Assembly (NCBI GenBank): GCA_900446925.1 | Contig: UAVY01000004.1 | Coordinates: 124,001 to 188,000 of the forward strand | Source: Citrobacter koseri | GTDB lineage: Bacteria > Pseudomonadota > Gammaproteobacteria > Enterobacterales > Enterobacteriaceae | Direction of reading: 5' to 3' | DNA: 64,000 nucleotides | Shown here: in pieces, positions 15,531 through 25,548 of the stretch | Layout: the number at the start of each line of letters is the position of its first letter | Numbering within the stretch: the stretch's first letter is position 1 | Position numbers and translations under genes: made by a program | The notes under the pieces: generated by a model | Seen by the model: only the letters and a program-made list of their open reading frames with translations | Databases searched by the model: none | What the model was told of the DNA's origin: nothing

Positions 15531-16011
15531 ATGAAACGTATTGCGTTTGTCGGCACCGTTGGCGCGGGGAAAACAACGCTTTTTAACGCCTTGCAGGGAA
15601 ATTATTCCCTCGCCCGAAAAACACAAGCCGTGGAATTTAATGACAACGGCGATATCGATACGCCGGGAGAATATTTTAGCCATCCTCGCTGGTATCACGC
15701 CTTAATTACCACGCTACAGGATGTGGATACGCTGATTTATGTACATGCGGCAAATGACCGCGAAAGTCGCTTACCCGCCGGGTTATTGGATATTGGCGCC
15801 AGTAAACGACACATCGCCGTCATCAGCAAAACGGACATGCGGATGCCGACGTCGCCGCCGCGCGACAGCTACTGAGCGGGCTGGGGATTTCAGGAGCCGA
15901 TTTTCGAGCTCAACAGCCATGACCCGCAAAGTGTGCAGCACCTGGTGGATTATCTGGCAGCACTCACCGAACAGGGAGGAAGGCGCAGGTGAAGAAACTC
16001 ATCACAGCTAA
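15531..16011 (+). CDS. eutP: EutP, P-loop acetate kinase-type protein (frame-broken)
   Basis: EutP is a small P-loop protein of the eut operon, reported with EutQ to have acetate kinase activity. The Walker A motif [11 protein letters not shown] is at residues 8-18. A DTPGEYF segment and the ISKTDM guanine-type motif follow, all before the first break near 15838. After several indels (about 15838-15985) the C-terminus ends EETHHS at the TAA at 16009, matching the family. The 3' end overlaps the eutQ start by 23 bases, indicating translational coupling. The span of 481 bases is close to the 159-residue family length. Confidence 0.88.
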
Positions 16012-16681
16012 CGATATTCGTGCGGCTCACGCACGCGGCGAACAGGAAATGTCGGTTGTTCTGCGCGCCAGCATCATTACCCGGAGGCCCGCGAAGTTGG
16101 CGGAACTGCTGGACTTCACGATCGTGGAATGCGACGAATCGGCACCGGCTGTCGCGCCGGGTGGGAAGACGCGAAAACCGAAAGTCAGCGCATTCGTGAA
16201 ACCATCATCGCGCAGCTGCCGGAAGGGCAGTTTACCGAAAGCCTGGTCGCGCAGCTGATGGACAAAGTGATGAAGGAAAAACAGTCGCTGGAGCAGGCTG
16301 ACATGCAGCCGGCTTTAAGTCGGGTCACCGGCAAGGGCGGCGTAAAAGTGATCGACGGCAGCAGCGTGAAGTTTGGTCGCTTCGACGGCGCGCAGCCCCA
16401 CTGCGTCGGCTTAACGGATTTAGTCACCGACAAGGACGGCAGCAGCATGGCCGCCGGGTTCATGCAGTGGGATAACGCGTTTTTCCCGTGGACGCTGAAC
16501 TACGACGAGATCGATATGGTACTGGAGGGCGAACTGCATGTGCGTCATGAAGGCGAAACCATGATCGCGAAAAGCCGGGGACGTGATGTTTATCCCGAAA
16601 GGCTCCAGCATTGAGTTTGGCACACCGTCGACCGTGCGCTTCTTGTACGTTGCTTGGCCTGCGAACTGGCAGTCCTGCTAA
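15989..16681 (+). CDS. eutQ: EutQ cupin acetate kinase (frame-broken)
   Basis: EutQ is a cupin-fold protein with reported acetate kinase activity that helps recycle ATP from acetyl phosphate, and is linked to microcompartment assembly. It starts with GTG at 15989 ([19 protein letters not shown]) and ends WPANWQSC at the TAA at 16679. The cupin core LNYDEIDMVLEGELHVRHEGETMIAK is intact. Indels near 16085-16165 and 16580-16645 change frame; the region ASIITPEAREVAELL is recovered only after correction. The inferred length is about 229-230 residues, as in Salmonella. Confidence 0.88.
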
Positions 16682-16690
16682 GGCGGATGT

Positions 16691-17501
16691 ATGAAGGATT
16701 TCATTACCGAAGCATGGCTCAGAGCGAATCATACGCTCAGCGAAGGAGCGGAGATCCATCTTCCCGCTGACGCTCGCCTGACGCCATCTGCCCGGGAATT
16801 GCTGGAAAGCCGCCATTTGCGCATCAAGTTTTCTGGATGAGCAAGGCCGTCTTTTTTGTCGATGACGATGAGCAGCAATTACAGCCGGTGCACGGTTTGA
16901 CCAGCAGCGATACGCACCCTAAGGGCGTGCTGTGAACTGTGTCGCCAGCCGGTGGCAAAAAAAGCCCGATACGCTGACCCACCTGACCGCCGACAAAATG
17001 GTTGCGAAAAGCGATCCGCGCCTGGGATTTCGCGCCGCGCTGGACAGCACCATCGCGCTGGTGGTGTGGCTGCAAATTGAGTTGCCGGGAGCAGTGGCAA
17101 CCCTGGCTTGCTGACATTCGTTCCCGCCTGGGCAACATCATGCGTGCCGATGCGATGGATGAACCGCTGGCCGCGCAGGCCATTGTGGGGGCTAAACGAA
17201 GACGAATTGCATCGTCTGTCCCATCAGCCGCTGCGCTATCTCGATCACGATCATCTGGTGCCGGAAGCCAGCCACGGCCGCGATGCCGCGCTGCTGAATT
17301 TTGCTGCGTACCAAAGTGCGTGAGACGGAAGTCGTGGCCGCTCAGGTCTTTATCACCCGCAATTTTGACGTGCTGCGCCCGGATCTTCTACAGGCGTTGA
17401 ACCGCCTCTCCAGTACGGTCTACGTGATGATGATTTTGTGCGTGACGAAGCATCCGCTCACCGTCAGCCAGATTCAACAGCGACTGGGAGGGGAGCAATG
17501 A
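16691..17501 (+). CDS. eutT: EutT ATP:cob(I)alamin adenosyltransferase (frame-broken)
   Basis: EutT makes adenosylcobalamin for the EutBC lyase. The start is [16 protein letters not shown]. After removing an extra A near 16920 the metal-binding CCELC motif is restored ([12 protein letters not shown]), the feature that separates EutT from PduO and CobA. The C-terminus [34 protein letters not shown] is intact. The span of 811 bases is about seven more than needed for the usual 267 residues. Breaks are near 16832, 16855, 16918, 16965, 17090, 17188 and 17305. Its TGA overlaps the eutD ATG. Confidence 0.9.
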
Positions 17502-18514
17502 TCATTGAACGTTGCCGCGAACAGGCCTTACGCGCGCCCGCCAGGGTGGTCTTCCCGGATGCGCTGGATGTCCGTGTCCTGAAGGCGGCGCACTATCTGC
17601 AACGGCATGGTCTGGCGCGACCGGTTCTTGTCACCAGCCGTTTGCGCTACGCCAGTTTGCGCTCACTCACCGTATCGCGATGGATGGTATTCAGGTGATT
17701 GACCCACAGAGCAATCTGTCTGTGCGCGAGGTGTTCGCCGGGCGTTGGCTGGTGCGGGCGGGAGAGAAAACACCGCCGGATGCGCTGGAAAAACTGAACG
17801 ACCCGCTGATGTTCGCCGCCGCGATGGTGAGCGCCGGTCATGCCGATGTGTGCATTGCCGGCAACCTCTCTTCGACAGCGAACGTGCTGCGGGCAGGGCT
17901 ACGCCTGATCGGTTTGCAGCCGGGCTGCAAAACGCTGTCGTCGATCTTCCTGATGCTGCCGCAGTACACCGGGCAGGCGCTGGGATTCGCCGATTGCAGC
18001 GTGGTGCCGCAACCCACAGCGGCGCAACTGGCGGATATCGCCATCGCCAGCGCGCAGACCTGGCGAACCATTACCGGAGAGGAGCCTCGGGTCGCCATGC
18101 TGTCGTTCTCCAGTCATGGCAGCGCGCGTCACCCCAATGTCGCCAATGTGCAGCAGGCGACAGAGATCGTTCGTGAGCGCGCGCCGGATTTGATTGTTGA
18201 CGGCGAGTTGCAGTTTGACGCCGCTTTCGTCCCGGACGTCGCCGCGCAAAAAGCGCCCGCCAGTCCGTTACAGGGCAAAGCCAATGTGATGGTCTTTCCG
18301 TCACTGGAAGCGGGCAACATTGGCTACAAAATCGCCCAGCGTCTGGGAGGATATCGCGCCGTTGGGCCGCTGATTCAGGGGCTTTGCCGCACCGCTTCAC
18401 GATCTCTCCCGAGGCTGTAGCGTACAGGAAATTATCGAACTGGCGTTGGTGGCAGCAGTGCCGCGCCAGACTGACGTGAGTCGTGAACACGACTCGCAAA
18501 CACTGGTTGTATAA
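17498..18514 (+). CDS. eutD: EutD phosphotransacetylase (frame-broken)
   Basis: EutD converts acetyl-CoA from ethanolamine into acetyl phosphate and recycles CoA inside the microcompartment. The central 300 residues read in one frame ([63 protein letters not shown]). Breaks lie near 17630-17645 and 18388. The C-terminus is [20 protein letters not shown]..., ending LVV at the TAA at 18512. The span of 1017 bases equals the 338-residue family length. The start [24 protein letters not shown] overlaps the eutT stop (ATGA). Confidence 0.92.
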
Positions 18515-18553
18515 AGGTCCCGTCTGGACCCCCTTACCGAAGAGGAAAACACA

Positions 18554-18844
18554 ATGGAAGCATTAGGAATGATTGAAACCCGGGGCCTGGTTGCATTGAT
18601 TGAGGCCTCTGATGCGATGGTTAAAGCAGCACGCGTGAAACTGGTTGGCGTGAAGCAGATTGGCGGCGGTCTGGTCACCGCGATGGTGCGTGGCGATGTG
18701 GCAGCGTGCAAAGCCGCTACTGATGCCGGCGCCGCAGCGGCGCAGCGTATTGGCGAACTGGTTTCCGTACACGTCATTCCGCGCCCGCACGGCGATCTGG
18801 AAGAGGTGTTCCCGATCAGCTTCAAAGGTGACAGCAATATCTAA
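18554..18844 (+). CDS. eutM: EutM hexameric shell protein
   Basis: EutM is the canonical BMC-domain hexamer that tiles the facets of the ethanolamine microcompartment. The 96-residue ORF is intact ([24 protein letters not shown] at the start, [11 protein letters not shown] at the end), with the conserved [26 protein letters not shown] core. It is preceded by AAGAGGAAAAC. A REP-type repeat follows before eutN. Confidence 0.97.
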   Translation: MEALGMIETRGLVALIEASDAMVKAARVKLVGVKQIGGGLVTAMVRGDVAACKAATDAGAAAAQRIGELVSVHVIPRPHGDLEEVFPISFKGDSNI

Positions 18845-18868
18845 GCTGGATGGCTACGTCTGATCGTG

Positions 18869-18951
18869 TAGGCCGGAGAAGACGCAAACGCGTCGCCATC
18901 CGGCAATGAGATGGCATCGATGCCGGATGGCGCCTCGCTTATCCGGCCTAC
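18869..18951. repeat. REP/BIME pair inside the eut operon (eutM-eutN)
   Basis: Two inverted REP-like units (GTAGGCCGGAGAAG... and ...GCTTATCCGGCCTACAG) fill most of the 144-base gap between eutM and eutN. They could stabilise the upstream eutM message, whose shell protein is needed in large amounts. Confidence 0.75.
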
Positions 18952-18988
18952 AGTTTCGGCACGCAACACACAACACATGGAGGCGGGT

Positions 18989-19276
18989 ATGAAGCTGGCA
19001 GTCGTCACAGGACAAATTGTTTGTACGGTGCGCCATGAAGGACTCGCGCATGACAAATTGCTGATGGTGAAAATGATTGATGCCGAAGGGAATCCCGACG
19101 GGCAGTGCGCCGTTGCAATCGACAGCATTGGGGCGGGAACCGGGGAGTGGGTGCTGCTGGTTAGCGGCAGTTCTGCCCGCCAGGCGCATCGGAGCGAATC
19201 CTCACCTGTCGATCTGTGCGTGATTGGTATTGTCGATGAAGTGGTGGCTGGCGGGAAAGTCGTTTTCCATAAATAG
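18989..19276 (+). CDS. eutN: EutN pentameric vertex protein
   Basis: EutN belongs to the CcmL/EutN family whose pentamers cap the vertices of microcompartments. The 95-residue ORF is intact: MKLAVVTGQIVCTVRHEGLA at the start, AVAIDSIGAGTGEWVLLVSGSSAR in the middle and VGIVDEVV-type end (IGIVDEVVAGGKVVFHK). An in-frame start at 18911 is rejected because it would translate the REP sequence. The start follows GGAGGCGGGT. eutE begins 11 bases later. Confidence 0.96.
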   Translation: MKLAVVTGQIVCTVRHEGLAHDKLLMVKMIDAEGNPDGQCAVAIDSIGAGTGEWVLLVSGSSARQAHRSESSPVDLCVIGIVDEVVAGGKVVFHK

Positions 19277-19287
19277 GACTGAACATC

Positions 19288-20705
19288 ATGAATCAACAGG
19301 ATATTGAACAGGTGGTAAAAGCGGTATTGCTGAAAATGAAAGACAGCAGTCCAACCTGCCGCCGCCGTTCATGAAATGGGCGTCTTTGCCTCCCTGGATG
19401 ACGCCGTTGCCGCAGCGAAAGTGGCTCAGCAGGGGGCTGAAGAGCGTGGCCATGCGCCCAGCTCGCTATTCATGCGATACGTGAGGCGGGTGAAAAGCAC
19501 GCCAGAGAACTGGCGGAACTTGCCGTGTCAGAAACCGGCATGGGACGCGTCGAAGATAAATTAGCGAAAAACGTGGCGCAGGCGCGCGGTACGCCGGGCG
19601 TGGAATGCCTCTCGCCGCAGGTACTGACCGGCGATAACGGTCTGACCTTAATTGAAAATGCGCCGTGGGGGGGTTGTGGCCATCGGTCACGCCGTCCACC
19701 AATCCGGCGGGCAACCGTGATTAACAACGCCATCAGCCTGATTGCCGCAGGCAACAGCGTGGTCTTTGCGCCGCATTCCGGCGGCGAAAAAGGTTTCTCA
19801 GCGCGCCATTACGCTGCTTAACCAGGCGGTTGTTGCCGCAGGCGGCCCGGCTAACCTGCTGGTGACCGTTGCGAACCCGGATATCGAAACCGCCCAGCGC
19901 CTCTTTAAATATCCCGGTATCGGTCTGCTGGTGGTGACCGGCGGCGAAGCGGTCGTTGAAGCTGCCCGTAAACACACCAACAAACGTCTGATTGCCGCAG
20001 GCGCCGGGAACCCGCCGGTGGTGGTGGATGAAACCGCTGACCTGGCGCGCGCCGCGCAGTCCATCGTCAAAGGCGCATCCTTCGATAACAACATCATTTG
20101 CGCCGACGAGAAGGTGCTGATTGTTGTCGATAGCGTTGCCGATGAACTGATGCGCCTGATGGAAGGGCAGCATGCGGTGAAACTCACCGCCGCACAGGCC
20201 GAACAGGCTTCAGCCGGTATTGCTGAAAAATATCGACGAGCGTGGCAAAGGAACGGTCAGCCGCGACTGGGTTGGGCGTGACGCCGCCAAAATCGCCGCC
20301 GCGATTGGGCTGACGGTGCCGGAGCAAACGCGCTTGCCTGTTTGTGGAAACACCTGCCACGCATCCGTTCGCGGTCACGGAACTGATGATGCCGGTACTG
20401 CCGGTGGTGCGGGTCGCCAACGTAGAAGAGGCCATTGAACTGGCGGTCACGCTGGAAGGGCGGTTGCCACCATACGGCGGCGATGCACTCGCGCAACATC
20501 GACAACCATGAACCGGATGGCAAACGCCATTGATACCAGGCATCTTCGTCAAGAATGGGCCGTGTATCGGCCGGGCTTGGTCTGGGCGGCGAAGGCTGGA
20601 CCACCATGACCATTACTACGCCAACCGGGGAAGGGAGTGACCAGCGCGCGCACCTTCGTGCGTCTGCGTCGCTGCGTGTTGGTGGATGCGTTTCGCATCG
20701 TCTGA
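19288..20705 (+). CDS. eutE: EutE acetaldehyde dehydrogenase (frame-broken)
   Basis: EutE is the CoA-acylating acetaldehyde dehydrogenase of the microcompartment lumen. It starts MNQQDIEQVVKAVLLKM, an N-terminal helix of the kind that targets enzymes to the shell interior. The nucleotide-binding segment (GIGLLVVTGGEAVVEAARKHTNKRLIAAGAGNPPVV) and the catalytic cysteine in NNIICADEKV are intact. The C-terminus VLVDAFRIV ends at 20705. The span of 1418 bases is 14 above the 1404 expected for 467 residues. Frame changes are dense in 19340-19470, 19660-19800 and 20215-20640. Confidence 0.92.
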
Positions 20706-20743
20706 TACCGGCCCCGCAGACTGTCTATAAGGGAGAAAAAGAG

Positions 20744-21591
20744 ATGGCGCACGATGAACAACGTTGGCTGACGCCGAGACTCCAGAAAGCCGCTGAGCTG
20801 TGGTAATCAGCATCCTGTCGCCAGCGATTCGCCGCTGTGGCTGGGTATTGATTTAGGGACGTGCGATGTGGTGTCGATGGTTGTCGACCGCGACGCGCAG
20901 CCAGTTCGCCGTTTGTCTGGACTGGGCTGACGTCGTGCGAGACGGCATCGTCTGGGACTTCTTCGGGCGCCGTCACCATCGTACGTCGCCATCTCGACAC
21001 GCTCGAATGCCAGCTTGGCTGCCAGTTCACCCACGCGGCGACCTCATTTCCGCCAGGTACAGACCCGCGGTATCTCCATCAATGTTCTGGAATCCGCCGG
21101 GCTGGAGGTCAGTCATGTGCTGGATGAGCCGACCGCCGTGGCGGATCTGCTGCGACTGGATAACGCGGGCGTGGTGGATATCGGCGGCGGTACGACGGGG
21201 ATCGCCATTGTGAAGCAGGCAAGGTGACTTACTCCGCTGATGAAGCGACCGGCGGACACCATATTTCCCTGACGCTGGCCGGAAACCGCCGCATCGAACT
21301 GGAAGACGCTGAGCAGTTCAAGCGCAGCAACGCCCGGGAGATTTGGCCGGTGGTAAAACCGGTATACGAAAAGATGGCGGAGATTGTGTTGCCCGGCATA
21401 TCGAAGGGCAAGGTATAGCCGATCTGTGGCTGGCGGGCGGCTCCTGTATGCAACCGGGGCGTGGATGAACTATTCCGTAAAACGCTTCCCGGAACTGCGG
21501 GTGCATTTACCTGAACACAGCCTGTTTATGACGCCGCTGGCGATTGCCAACAGCGGGGAAAGAAAAAGCGGAGGGGATCTATGCAAAGTGA
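20744..21591 (+). CDS. eutJ: EutJ, Hsp70-like putative chaperone (frame-broken)
   Basis: EutJ resembles DnaK/actin-fold ATPases and is a putative chaperone of the eut system; its function is not proven. Start MAHDEQRWLTPRLQKAA follows GGGAGAAAAAGAG. The phosphate-binding motifs are seen in pieces: LGIDLGTCDVVSMVVD (20838, after correction) and VVDIGGGTTGIAIVKQ near 21180. The C-terminus is LFMTPLAIANSGE then EKAEGIYAK, ending at the TGA at 21589. Breaks lie near 20802, 20890, 20965, 21050, 21222, 21400, 21450 and 21557. It overlaps the eutG start by 11 bases. Confidence 0.88.
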
Positions 21592-22771
21592 ATTGCAGAC
21601 CGCGCTCTTTCAGGCATTCGATACCCTGAATCTGCAACGGATAAAAACGTTCAGCGTTCCGCCCGTCACGCTGTGCGGCCTGGGGGCGCTTAGCGCCTGC
21701 GGGCAGGAAGCGCAAACGCGCGGGCTGACGCATCTGTTTGTCATGGTTGACAGTTTTTCTGCATCAGGCAGGGATGACCGCCGGGCTTGAACGGAGTCTG
21801 GCGATGAAAGGCGTGGCGATGAGCATCTGGCCCTGCCCGGTGGGAGAACCTTCCATCACTGACGTTTGCGCGGCGGTCGCGCAGCTGCGCGAATCAAAAT
21901 GTGACGGCGTGGTGGCGTTTGGCGGCGGGCTCGGTGCTGGATGCGGCAAAAGCCGTAGCGCTGCTCTTTACCAACCCAGGGCAGACGCTGGCGGATATGA
22001 CGGCGCAGAGCGTACTGCGCCCGCGTCTGCCGCTGATTGCCGTGCCGACAACGGCGGGTACGGGGTCGGAAACCACCAACGTGACGGTGATTATTGATGC
22101 GGTAAGCGGGCGCAAGCAGGTTCTGGCGCATGCCTCGCTGATGCCGGACGTCGCCATTCTGGATGCGGCGCTGACGGAAGGGGTGCCTTCTCACGTAACG
22201 GCGATGACCGGGATTGACGCGTTGACCCATGCGGTTGAGGCGTATAGCGCTCTGAATGCCACGCCGTTTACCGACAGCCTGGCGATTGGCGCTATTGCGA
22301 TGATCGCAAGTCGCTACCGAAAGCGGTGGGGGAACGGGCACGACATGGCGGCGCGGGAAAACATGCTGCTGGCGTCCTGCATGGCGGGGATGGCCTTTTC
22401 CAGCGCGGGGCTGGGGCTGTGTCATGCGATGGCGCACCAGCCGGGCGCGACGCTGCATATTCCGCATGGCCAGGCGAACAGTATGTTGCTGCCGACGGTG
22501 ATGGGATTTAACCGCATGGTGTGTCGCGAACGGTTCAGCCATATCGGGCCGGGCGTTACTCAACAAGAAAGCGGACGATCGCGACGCGATCGGCGCAGTT
22601 AGCGAACTGATTATTGAAACCGGGCTGACAAAACGCCTCGCCGACGTTGGCGCGACGTCCGCGCATTACAGCGCGTGGGCGCAAGGCGCGCTGGAAGATA
22701 TTTGTATTCGCAGTAACCCACGAACCGCCACACAGGAACAGATTATCGACCTGTACGCGGCGGCACAATAA
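21581..22771 (+). CDS. eutG: EutG iron-dependent alcohol dehydrogenase (frame-broken)
   Basis: EutG reduces acetaldehyde to ethanol and recycles NAD for EutE. Start MQSELQTALFQAFDTLNLQR lies inside the eutJ end. The GGGSVLDAAKAV nucleotide motif appears after removal of an extra G at about 21925. The metal-binding histidine region HAMAHQPGATLHIPHG is intact, as is LIAVPTTAGTGSETTNVTVI. The C-terminus is LYAAAQ at 22771. The span of 1191 bases is three more than needed for 395 residues. Breaks are near 21750, 21925, 22310 and 22550. Confidence 0.92.
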
Positions 22772-22784
22772 AGCATACCAGGAT

Positions 22785-22865
22785 GTAGGCCGGATAAGGC
22801 GTTCGCGCCGCCATCCGGCAAAAACGCGGCACTATTGCCTGATGGCGCTGCGCTTATCAGGCCTA
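22785..22865. repeat. REP/BIME pair inside the eut operon (eutG-eutH)
   Basis: Inverted REP-like units (GTAGGCCGGATAAGGCGTT... and ...GCGCTTATCAGGCCTA) fill the gap between eutG and eutH. This is the second BIME within the operon. Confidence 0.8.
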
Positions 22866-22894
22866 TGAAACACCTGGCAAATGGAGATAGGGCT

Positions 22895-24125
22895 ATGGGA
22901 ATTAATGAAATCATCATGTACATCATGATGTTCTTTATGCTGATTGCCGCCGTGGACAGGATCCTGTCGCAGTTTGGCGGTTCGGCGCGTTTTCTCGGTA
23001 AATTCGGTAAGAGCATCGAGGGGTCGGGCGGTCAGTTTGAAGAAGGTTTTTATGGCGATGGGCGCGCTGGGGCTGGCGATGGTCGGTATGGACCGCCCTG
23101 GCGCCGGTGCTGGCGAAGCTGCTCGGGCCGGTGATTATCCCGCTGTATGAAATGCTCGGCGCGAACCCGTCGATGTTCGCCGGAACGCTGCTGGCCTGCG
23201 ATATGGCGGCTTCTTCCTCGCCAAAGAACTGGCGGGCGGCGATGTGGCGGCATGGCTGTACTCCGGTCTGATCCTGGGGGCGATGATGGGGCCGACGATC
23301 GTCTTCTCCATTCCGGTGGCGCTCGGCATTATCGAGCCGTCTGACCGCCGCTACCTGGCGCTGGGCGTGCTGGCGGGGATTGTCACCATTCCCATTGGCT
23401 GTATCGCCGGTGGTTTAGTGGCGATGTACTCCGGCGTGGAGATCAACGGGCAACCCGGTGGAGTTCACTTTCGCGCTGATCCTGATGAACATGATCCCGG
23501 TGATCATCGTCGCGGTGCTGGTTGCGCTGGGGCTGAAATTTATCCCGGAGAAAATGATCAGCGGTTTCCAGATCTTCGCTAAATTTCCTGGTGGCGTTGA
23601 TCACCATTGGTCTGGCGGCTGCGGTGATTAAATTCCTGCTGGGAATGGGAGCTGATCCCAGGCCTCGACCCGATCTTCATGTCCCCTGGCGACCAGCCTG
23701 GCGAAGTGATGCGCGCCATTGAAGTGATCGGCTCTATCTCCTGCGTTCTGCTCGGCGCCTATCCGATGGTGCTTCTGCTGACCCGCTGGTTTGGAAAAAC
23801 CGCTGATGCGCGTTGGCGGCCTGTTAAAAATCAACAATATGGCGGCAGGCGGCATGGTCGCGACGCTGGCGAACAATATTCCGATGTTCGGCATGATGAA
23901 ACAGATGGATACCCGCGGCAAAGTGATCAACTGCGCCTTTGCGGTCTCCGCTGCCTTTGCGCTGGGCGACCACTTAGGCTTTGCGGCCGCCAACATGAAC
24001 GCGATGATCTTCCCGATGATTGTCGGCAAGCTGATCGGCGGCGTGACGGCGATTGGCGTGGCGATGATGCTGGTGCCAAAGATGAAGACGTTCCGGCAGA
24101 AACGGAAGTGGAGGCACAGTCGTGA
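22895..24125 (+). CDS. eutH: EutH ethanolamine permease (frame-broken)
   Basis: EutH is a polytopic inner-membrane protein thought to facilitate ethanolamine entry at low pH or low concentration. Hydrophobic helices are evident, for example IIMYIMMFFMLIAAVDRIL at the N-terminus, ALGVLAGIVTIPIGCIAGG, and MVATLANNIPMFGMMKQM. The conserved FAVSAAFALGDHLGFAAANM region is intact. The C-terminus is ETEVEAQS at 24123. The span of 1231 bases is four above the 408-residue length. Breaks are near 23050, 23090, 23210, 23455, 23585, 23645, 23800 and 24083. Its TGA overlaps the eutA GTG start. Confidence 0.92.
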
Positions 24126-25537
24126 ACACTCGCCAGCTACTGAGCGTCGGTATCGATATCGGCACCACCACCACTCAGGTGATCTTCTCACGCCTTGAGC
24201 TGGTTAACCGTGCGGCAGTGTCGCAGGTGCCGCGCTACGAATTTATCAAACGTGAAATTAGCTGGCAAAGCCCGGTCTTTTTTACCCCTGTGGATAAGCA
24301 GGGGCGAATTGAAAGAGGCCGAACTTAAGGCGCTGATTCTGGATCAGTATCAGGCGGCGGGGATTGCGCCGGAGACGGTGGATTCCGGGGGCGATCATCA
24401 TTACTGGCGAAAGCGCGAAGACCCGCAATGCGCGTCCGGCAGTGATGGCGCTGTCGCAGTCTCTCGGCGATTTTGTCGTCGCCAGCGCCGGGCCGCATCT
24501 GGAATCGGTGATTGCCGGGCACGGCGCGGGGGCGCAGACCCTGTCTGAACAGCGTTTGTGTCGCGTGCTCAACATCGACATCGGCGGCGGCACCTCGAAC
24601 TATGTTCTGTTTGACGCCGGAAAAGTGAGCGGCTCCGCCTGTCTGAACGTGGGCGGCAGATTGCTGGAAACGGACGGCCAGGGGGCGGGTGGTGCATGCG
24701 CATAAACCGGGGCAGATGATCGTTGAGGCGGTGTTCGGCGCGGGCACTGGATGCCCGCTCGCTCAACGCCACGCAGCTGGCGCAGGTTGTGCGGCGGATG
24801 GCGGATTTGATTGTCGAAATCATTGACGGCGAGCCTTCGCCGCTGGCGCAGGCGCTGATGCAAACCGGATTATTGCCCGCAGGGGTGAAACCGGAGGTGA
24901 TCACCCTTTCCGGTGGCGTCGGGGAGTGCTACCGCAATCAGCCTGCCGATCCGTTCTGGCTTTTCTGATGTCGGCCCGCTGCTGGCGACGGCGCTGCATG
25001 AGCACCCGCGCCTGCGTGAGATGAACGTGCAGTTCCCGACGCAAACCGTTGCGCGCCACGGTGATTGGCGCGGGGGGCGCACACGCTGTCGCTGTCCGGC
25101 AGTACCATCTGGCTGGAGGGGGTTGCGCTTCCGCTGCGCAACCTGCCGGTGGCGATTCCACAAGATGAGAGAACGAACTTGTGGCCGCCTGGGAACAGGC
25201 GCTGACTCAGCTCGATCTCGACCCTGGCACTGACGCATACGTGCTGGCGCTTCCCGCCCGGCTTCCGGTGCGCTACGCGGCATTACTCACGGTCATCGAC
25301 GCGCTGCTGGCGTTTACCGCGCGTTTTCCCAATCCGCATCCCCTGCTGGTGGTGGCCGAGCAGGACTTTGGCAAAGCCCTGGGCATGTTATTGCGCCCCA
25401 CAGTTACAGCAACACCCGCTGGGCGGTCATTGACGAAGTGAGCGTCCGGGCGGGGGACTATATCGACATTGGTACGCCTCTTTTTGGCGGATCGGGTTGT
25501 GCCGGTGACGGTGAAATCACTCGCATTTCCTTCCTGA
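24122..25537 (+). CDS. eutA: EutA reactivase of ethanolamine ammonia-lyase (frame-broken)
   Basis: EutA is an actin-fold ATPase that exchanges damaged cobalamin for intact cofactor on EutBC. GTG start at 24122 (MNTRQLLSVGIDIGTTTTQV) overlaps the eutH stop. The phosphate motifs GIDIGTTTTQVIF and NIDIGGGTSNYVLFDAG are clear. Later segments such as LSGGVGECYRNQPADPF and LVVAEQDFGKALGMLLRP are conserved but lie in different frames. The span of 1416 bases is 12 above the 1404 expected for 467 residues. The C-terminus ends SLAFPS at 25535. Confidence 0.91.
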
Positions 25538-25548
25538 GGGAACGACTT

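Noticed and set aside
18911..18988. Longer EutN from an in-frame upstream start
   Set aside because: The extra 26 residues are translated REP repeat; family N-terminus begins MKLAVVTG.
21856..22566. 236-codon frame antisense to eutG
   Set aside because: Arginine- and histidine-rich shadow sequence opposite a conserved dehydrogenase.
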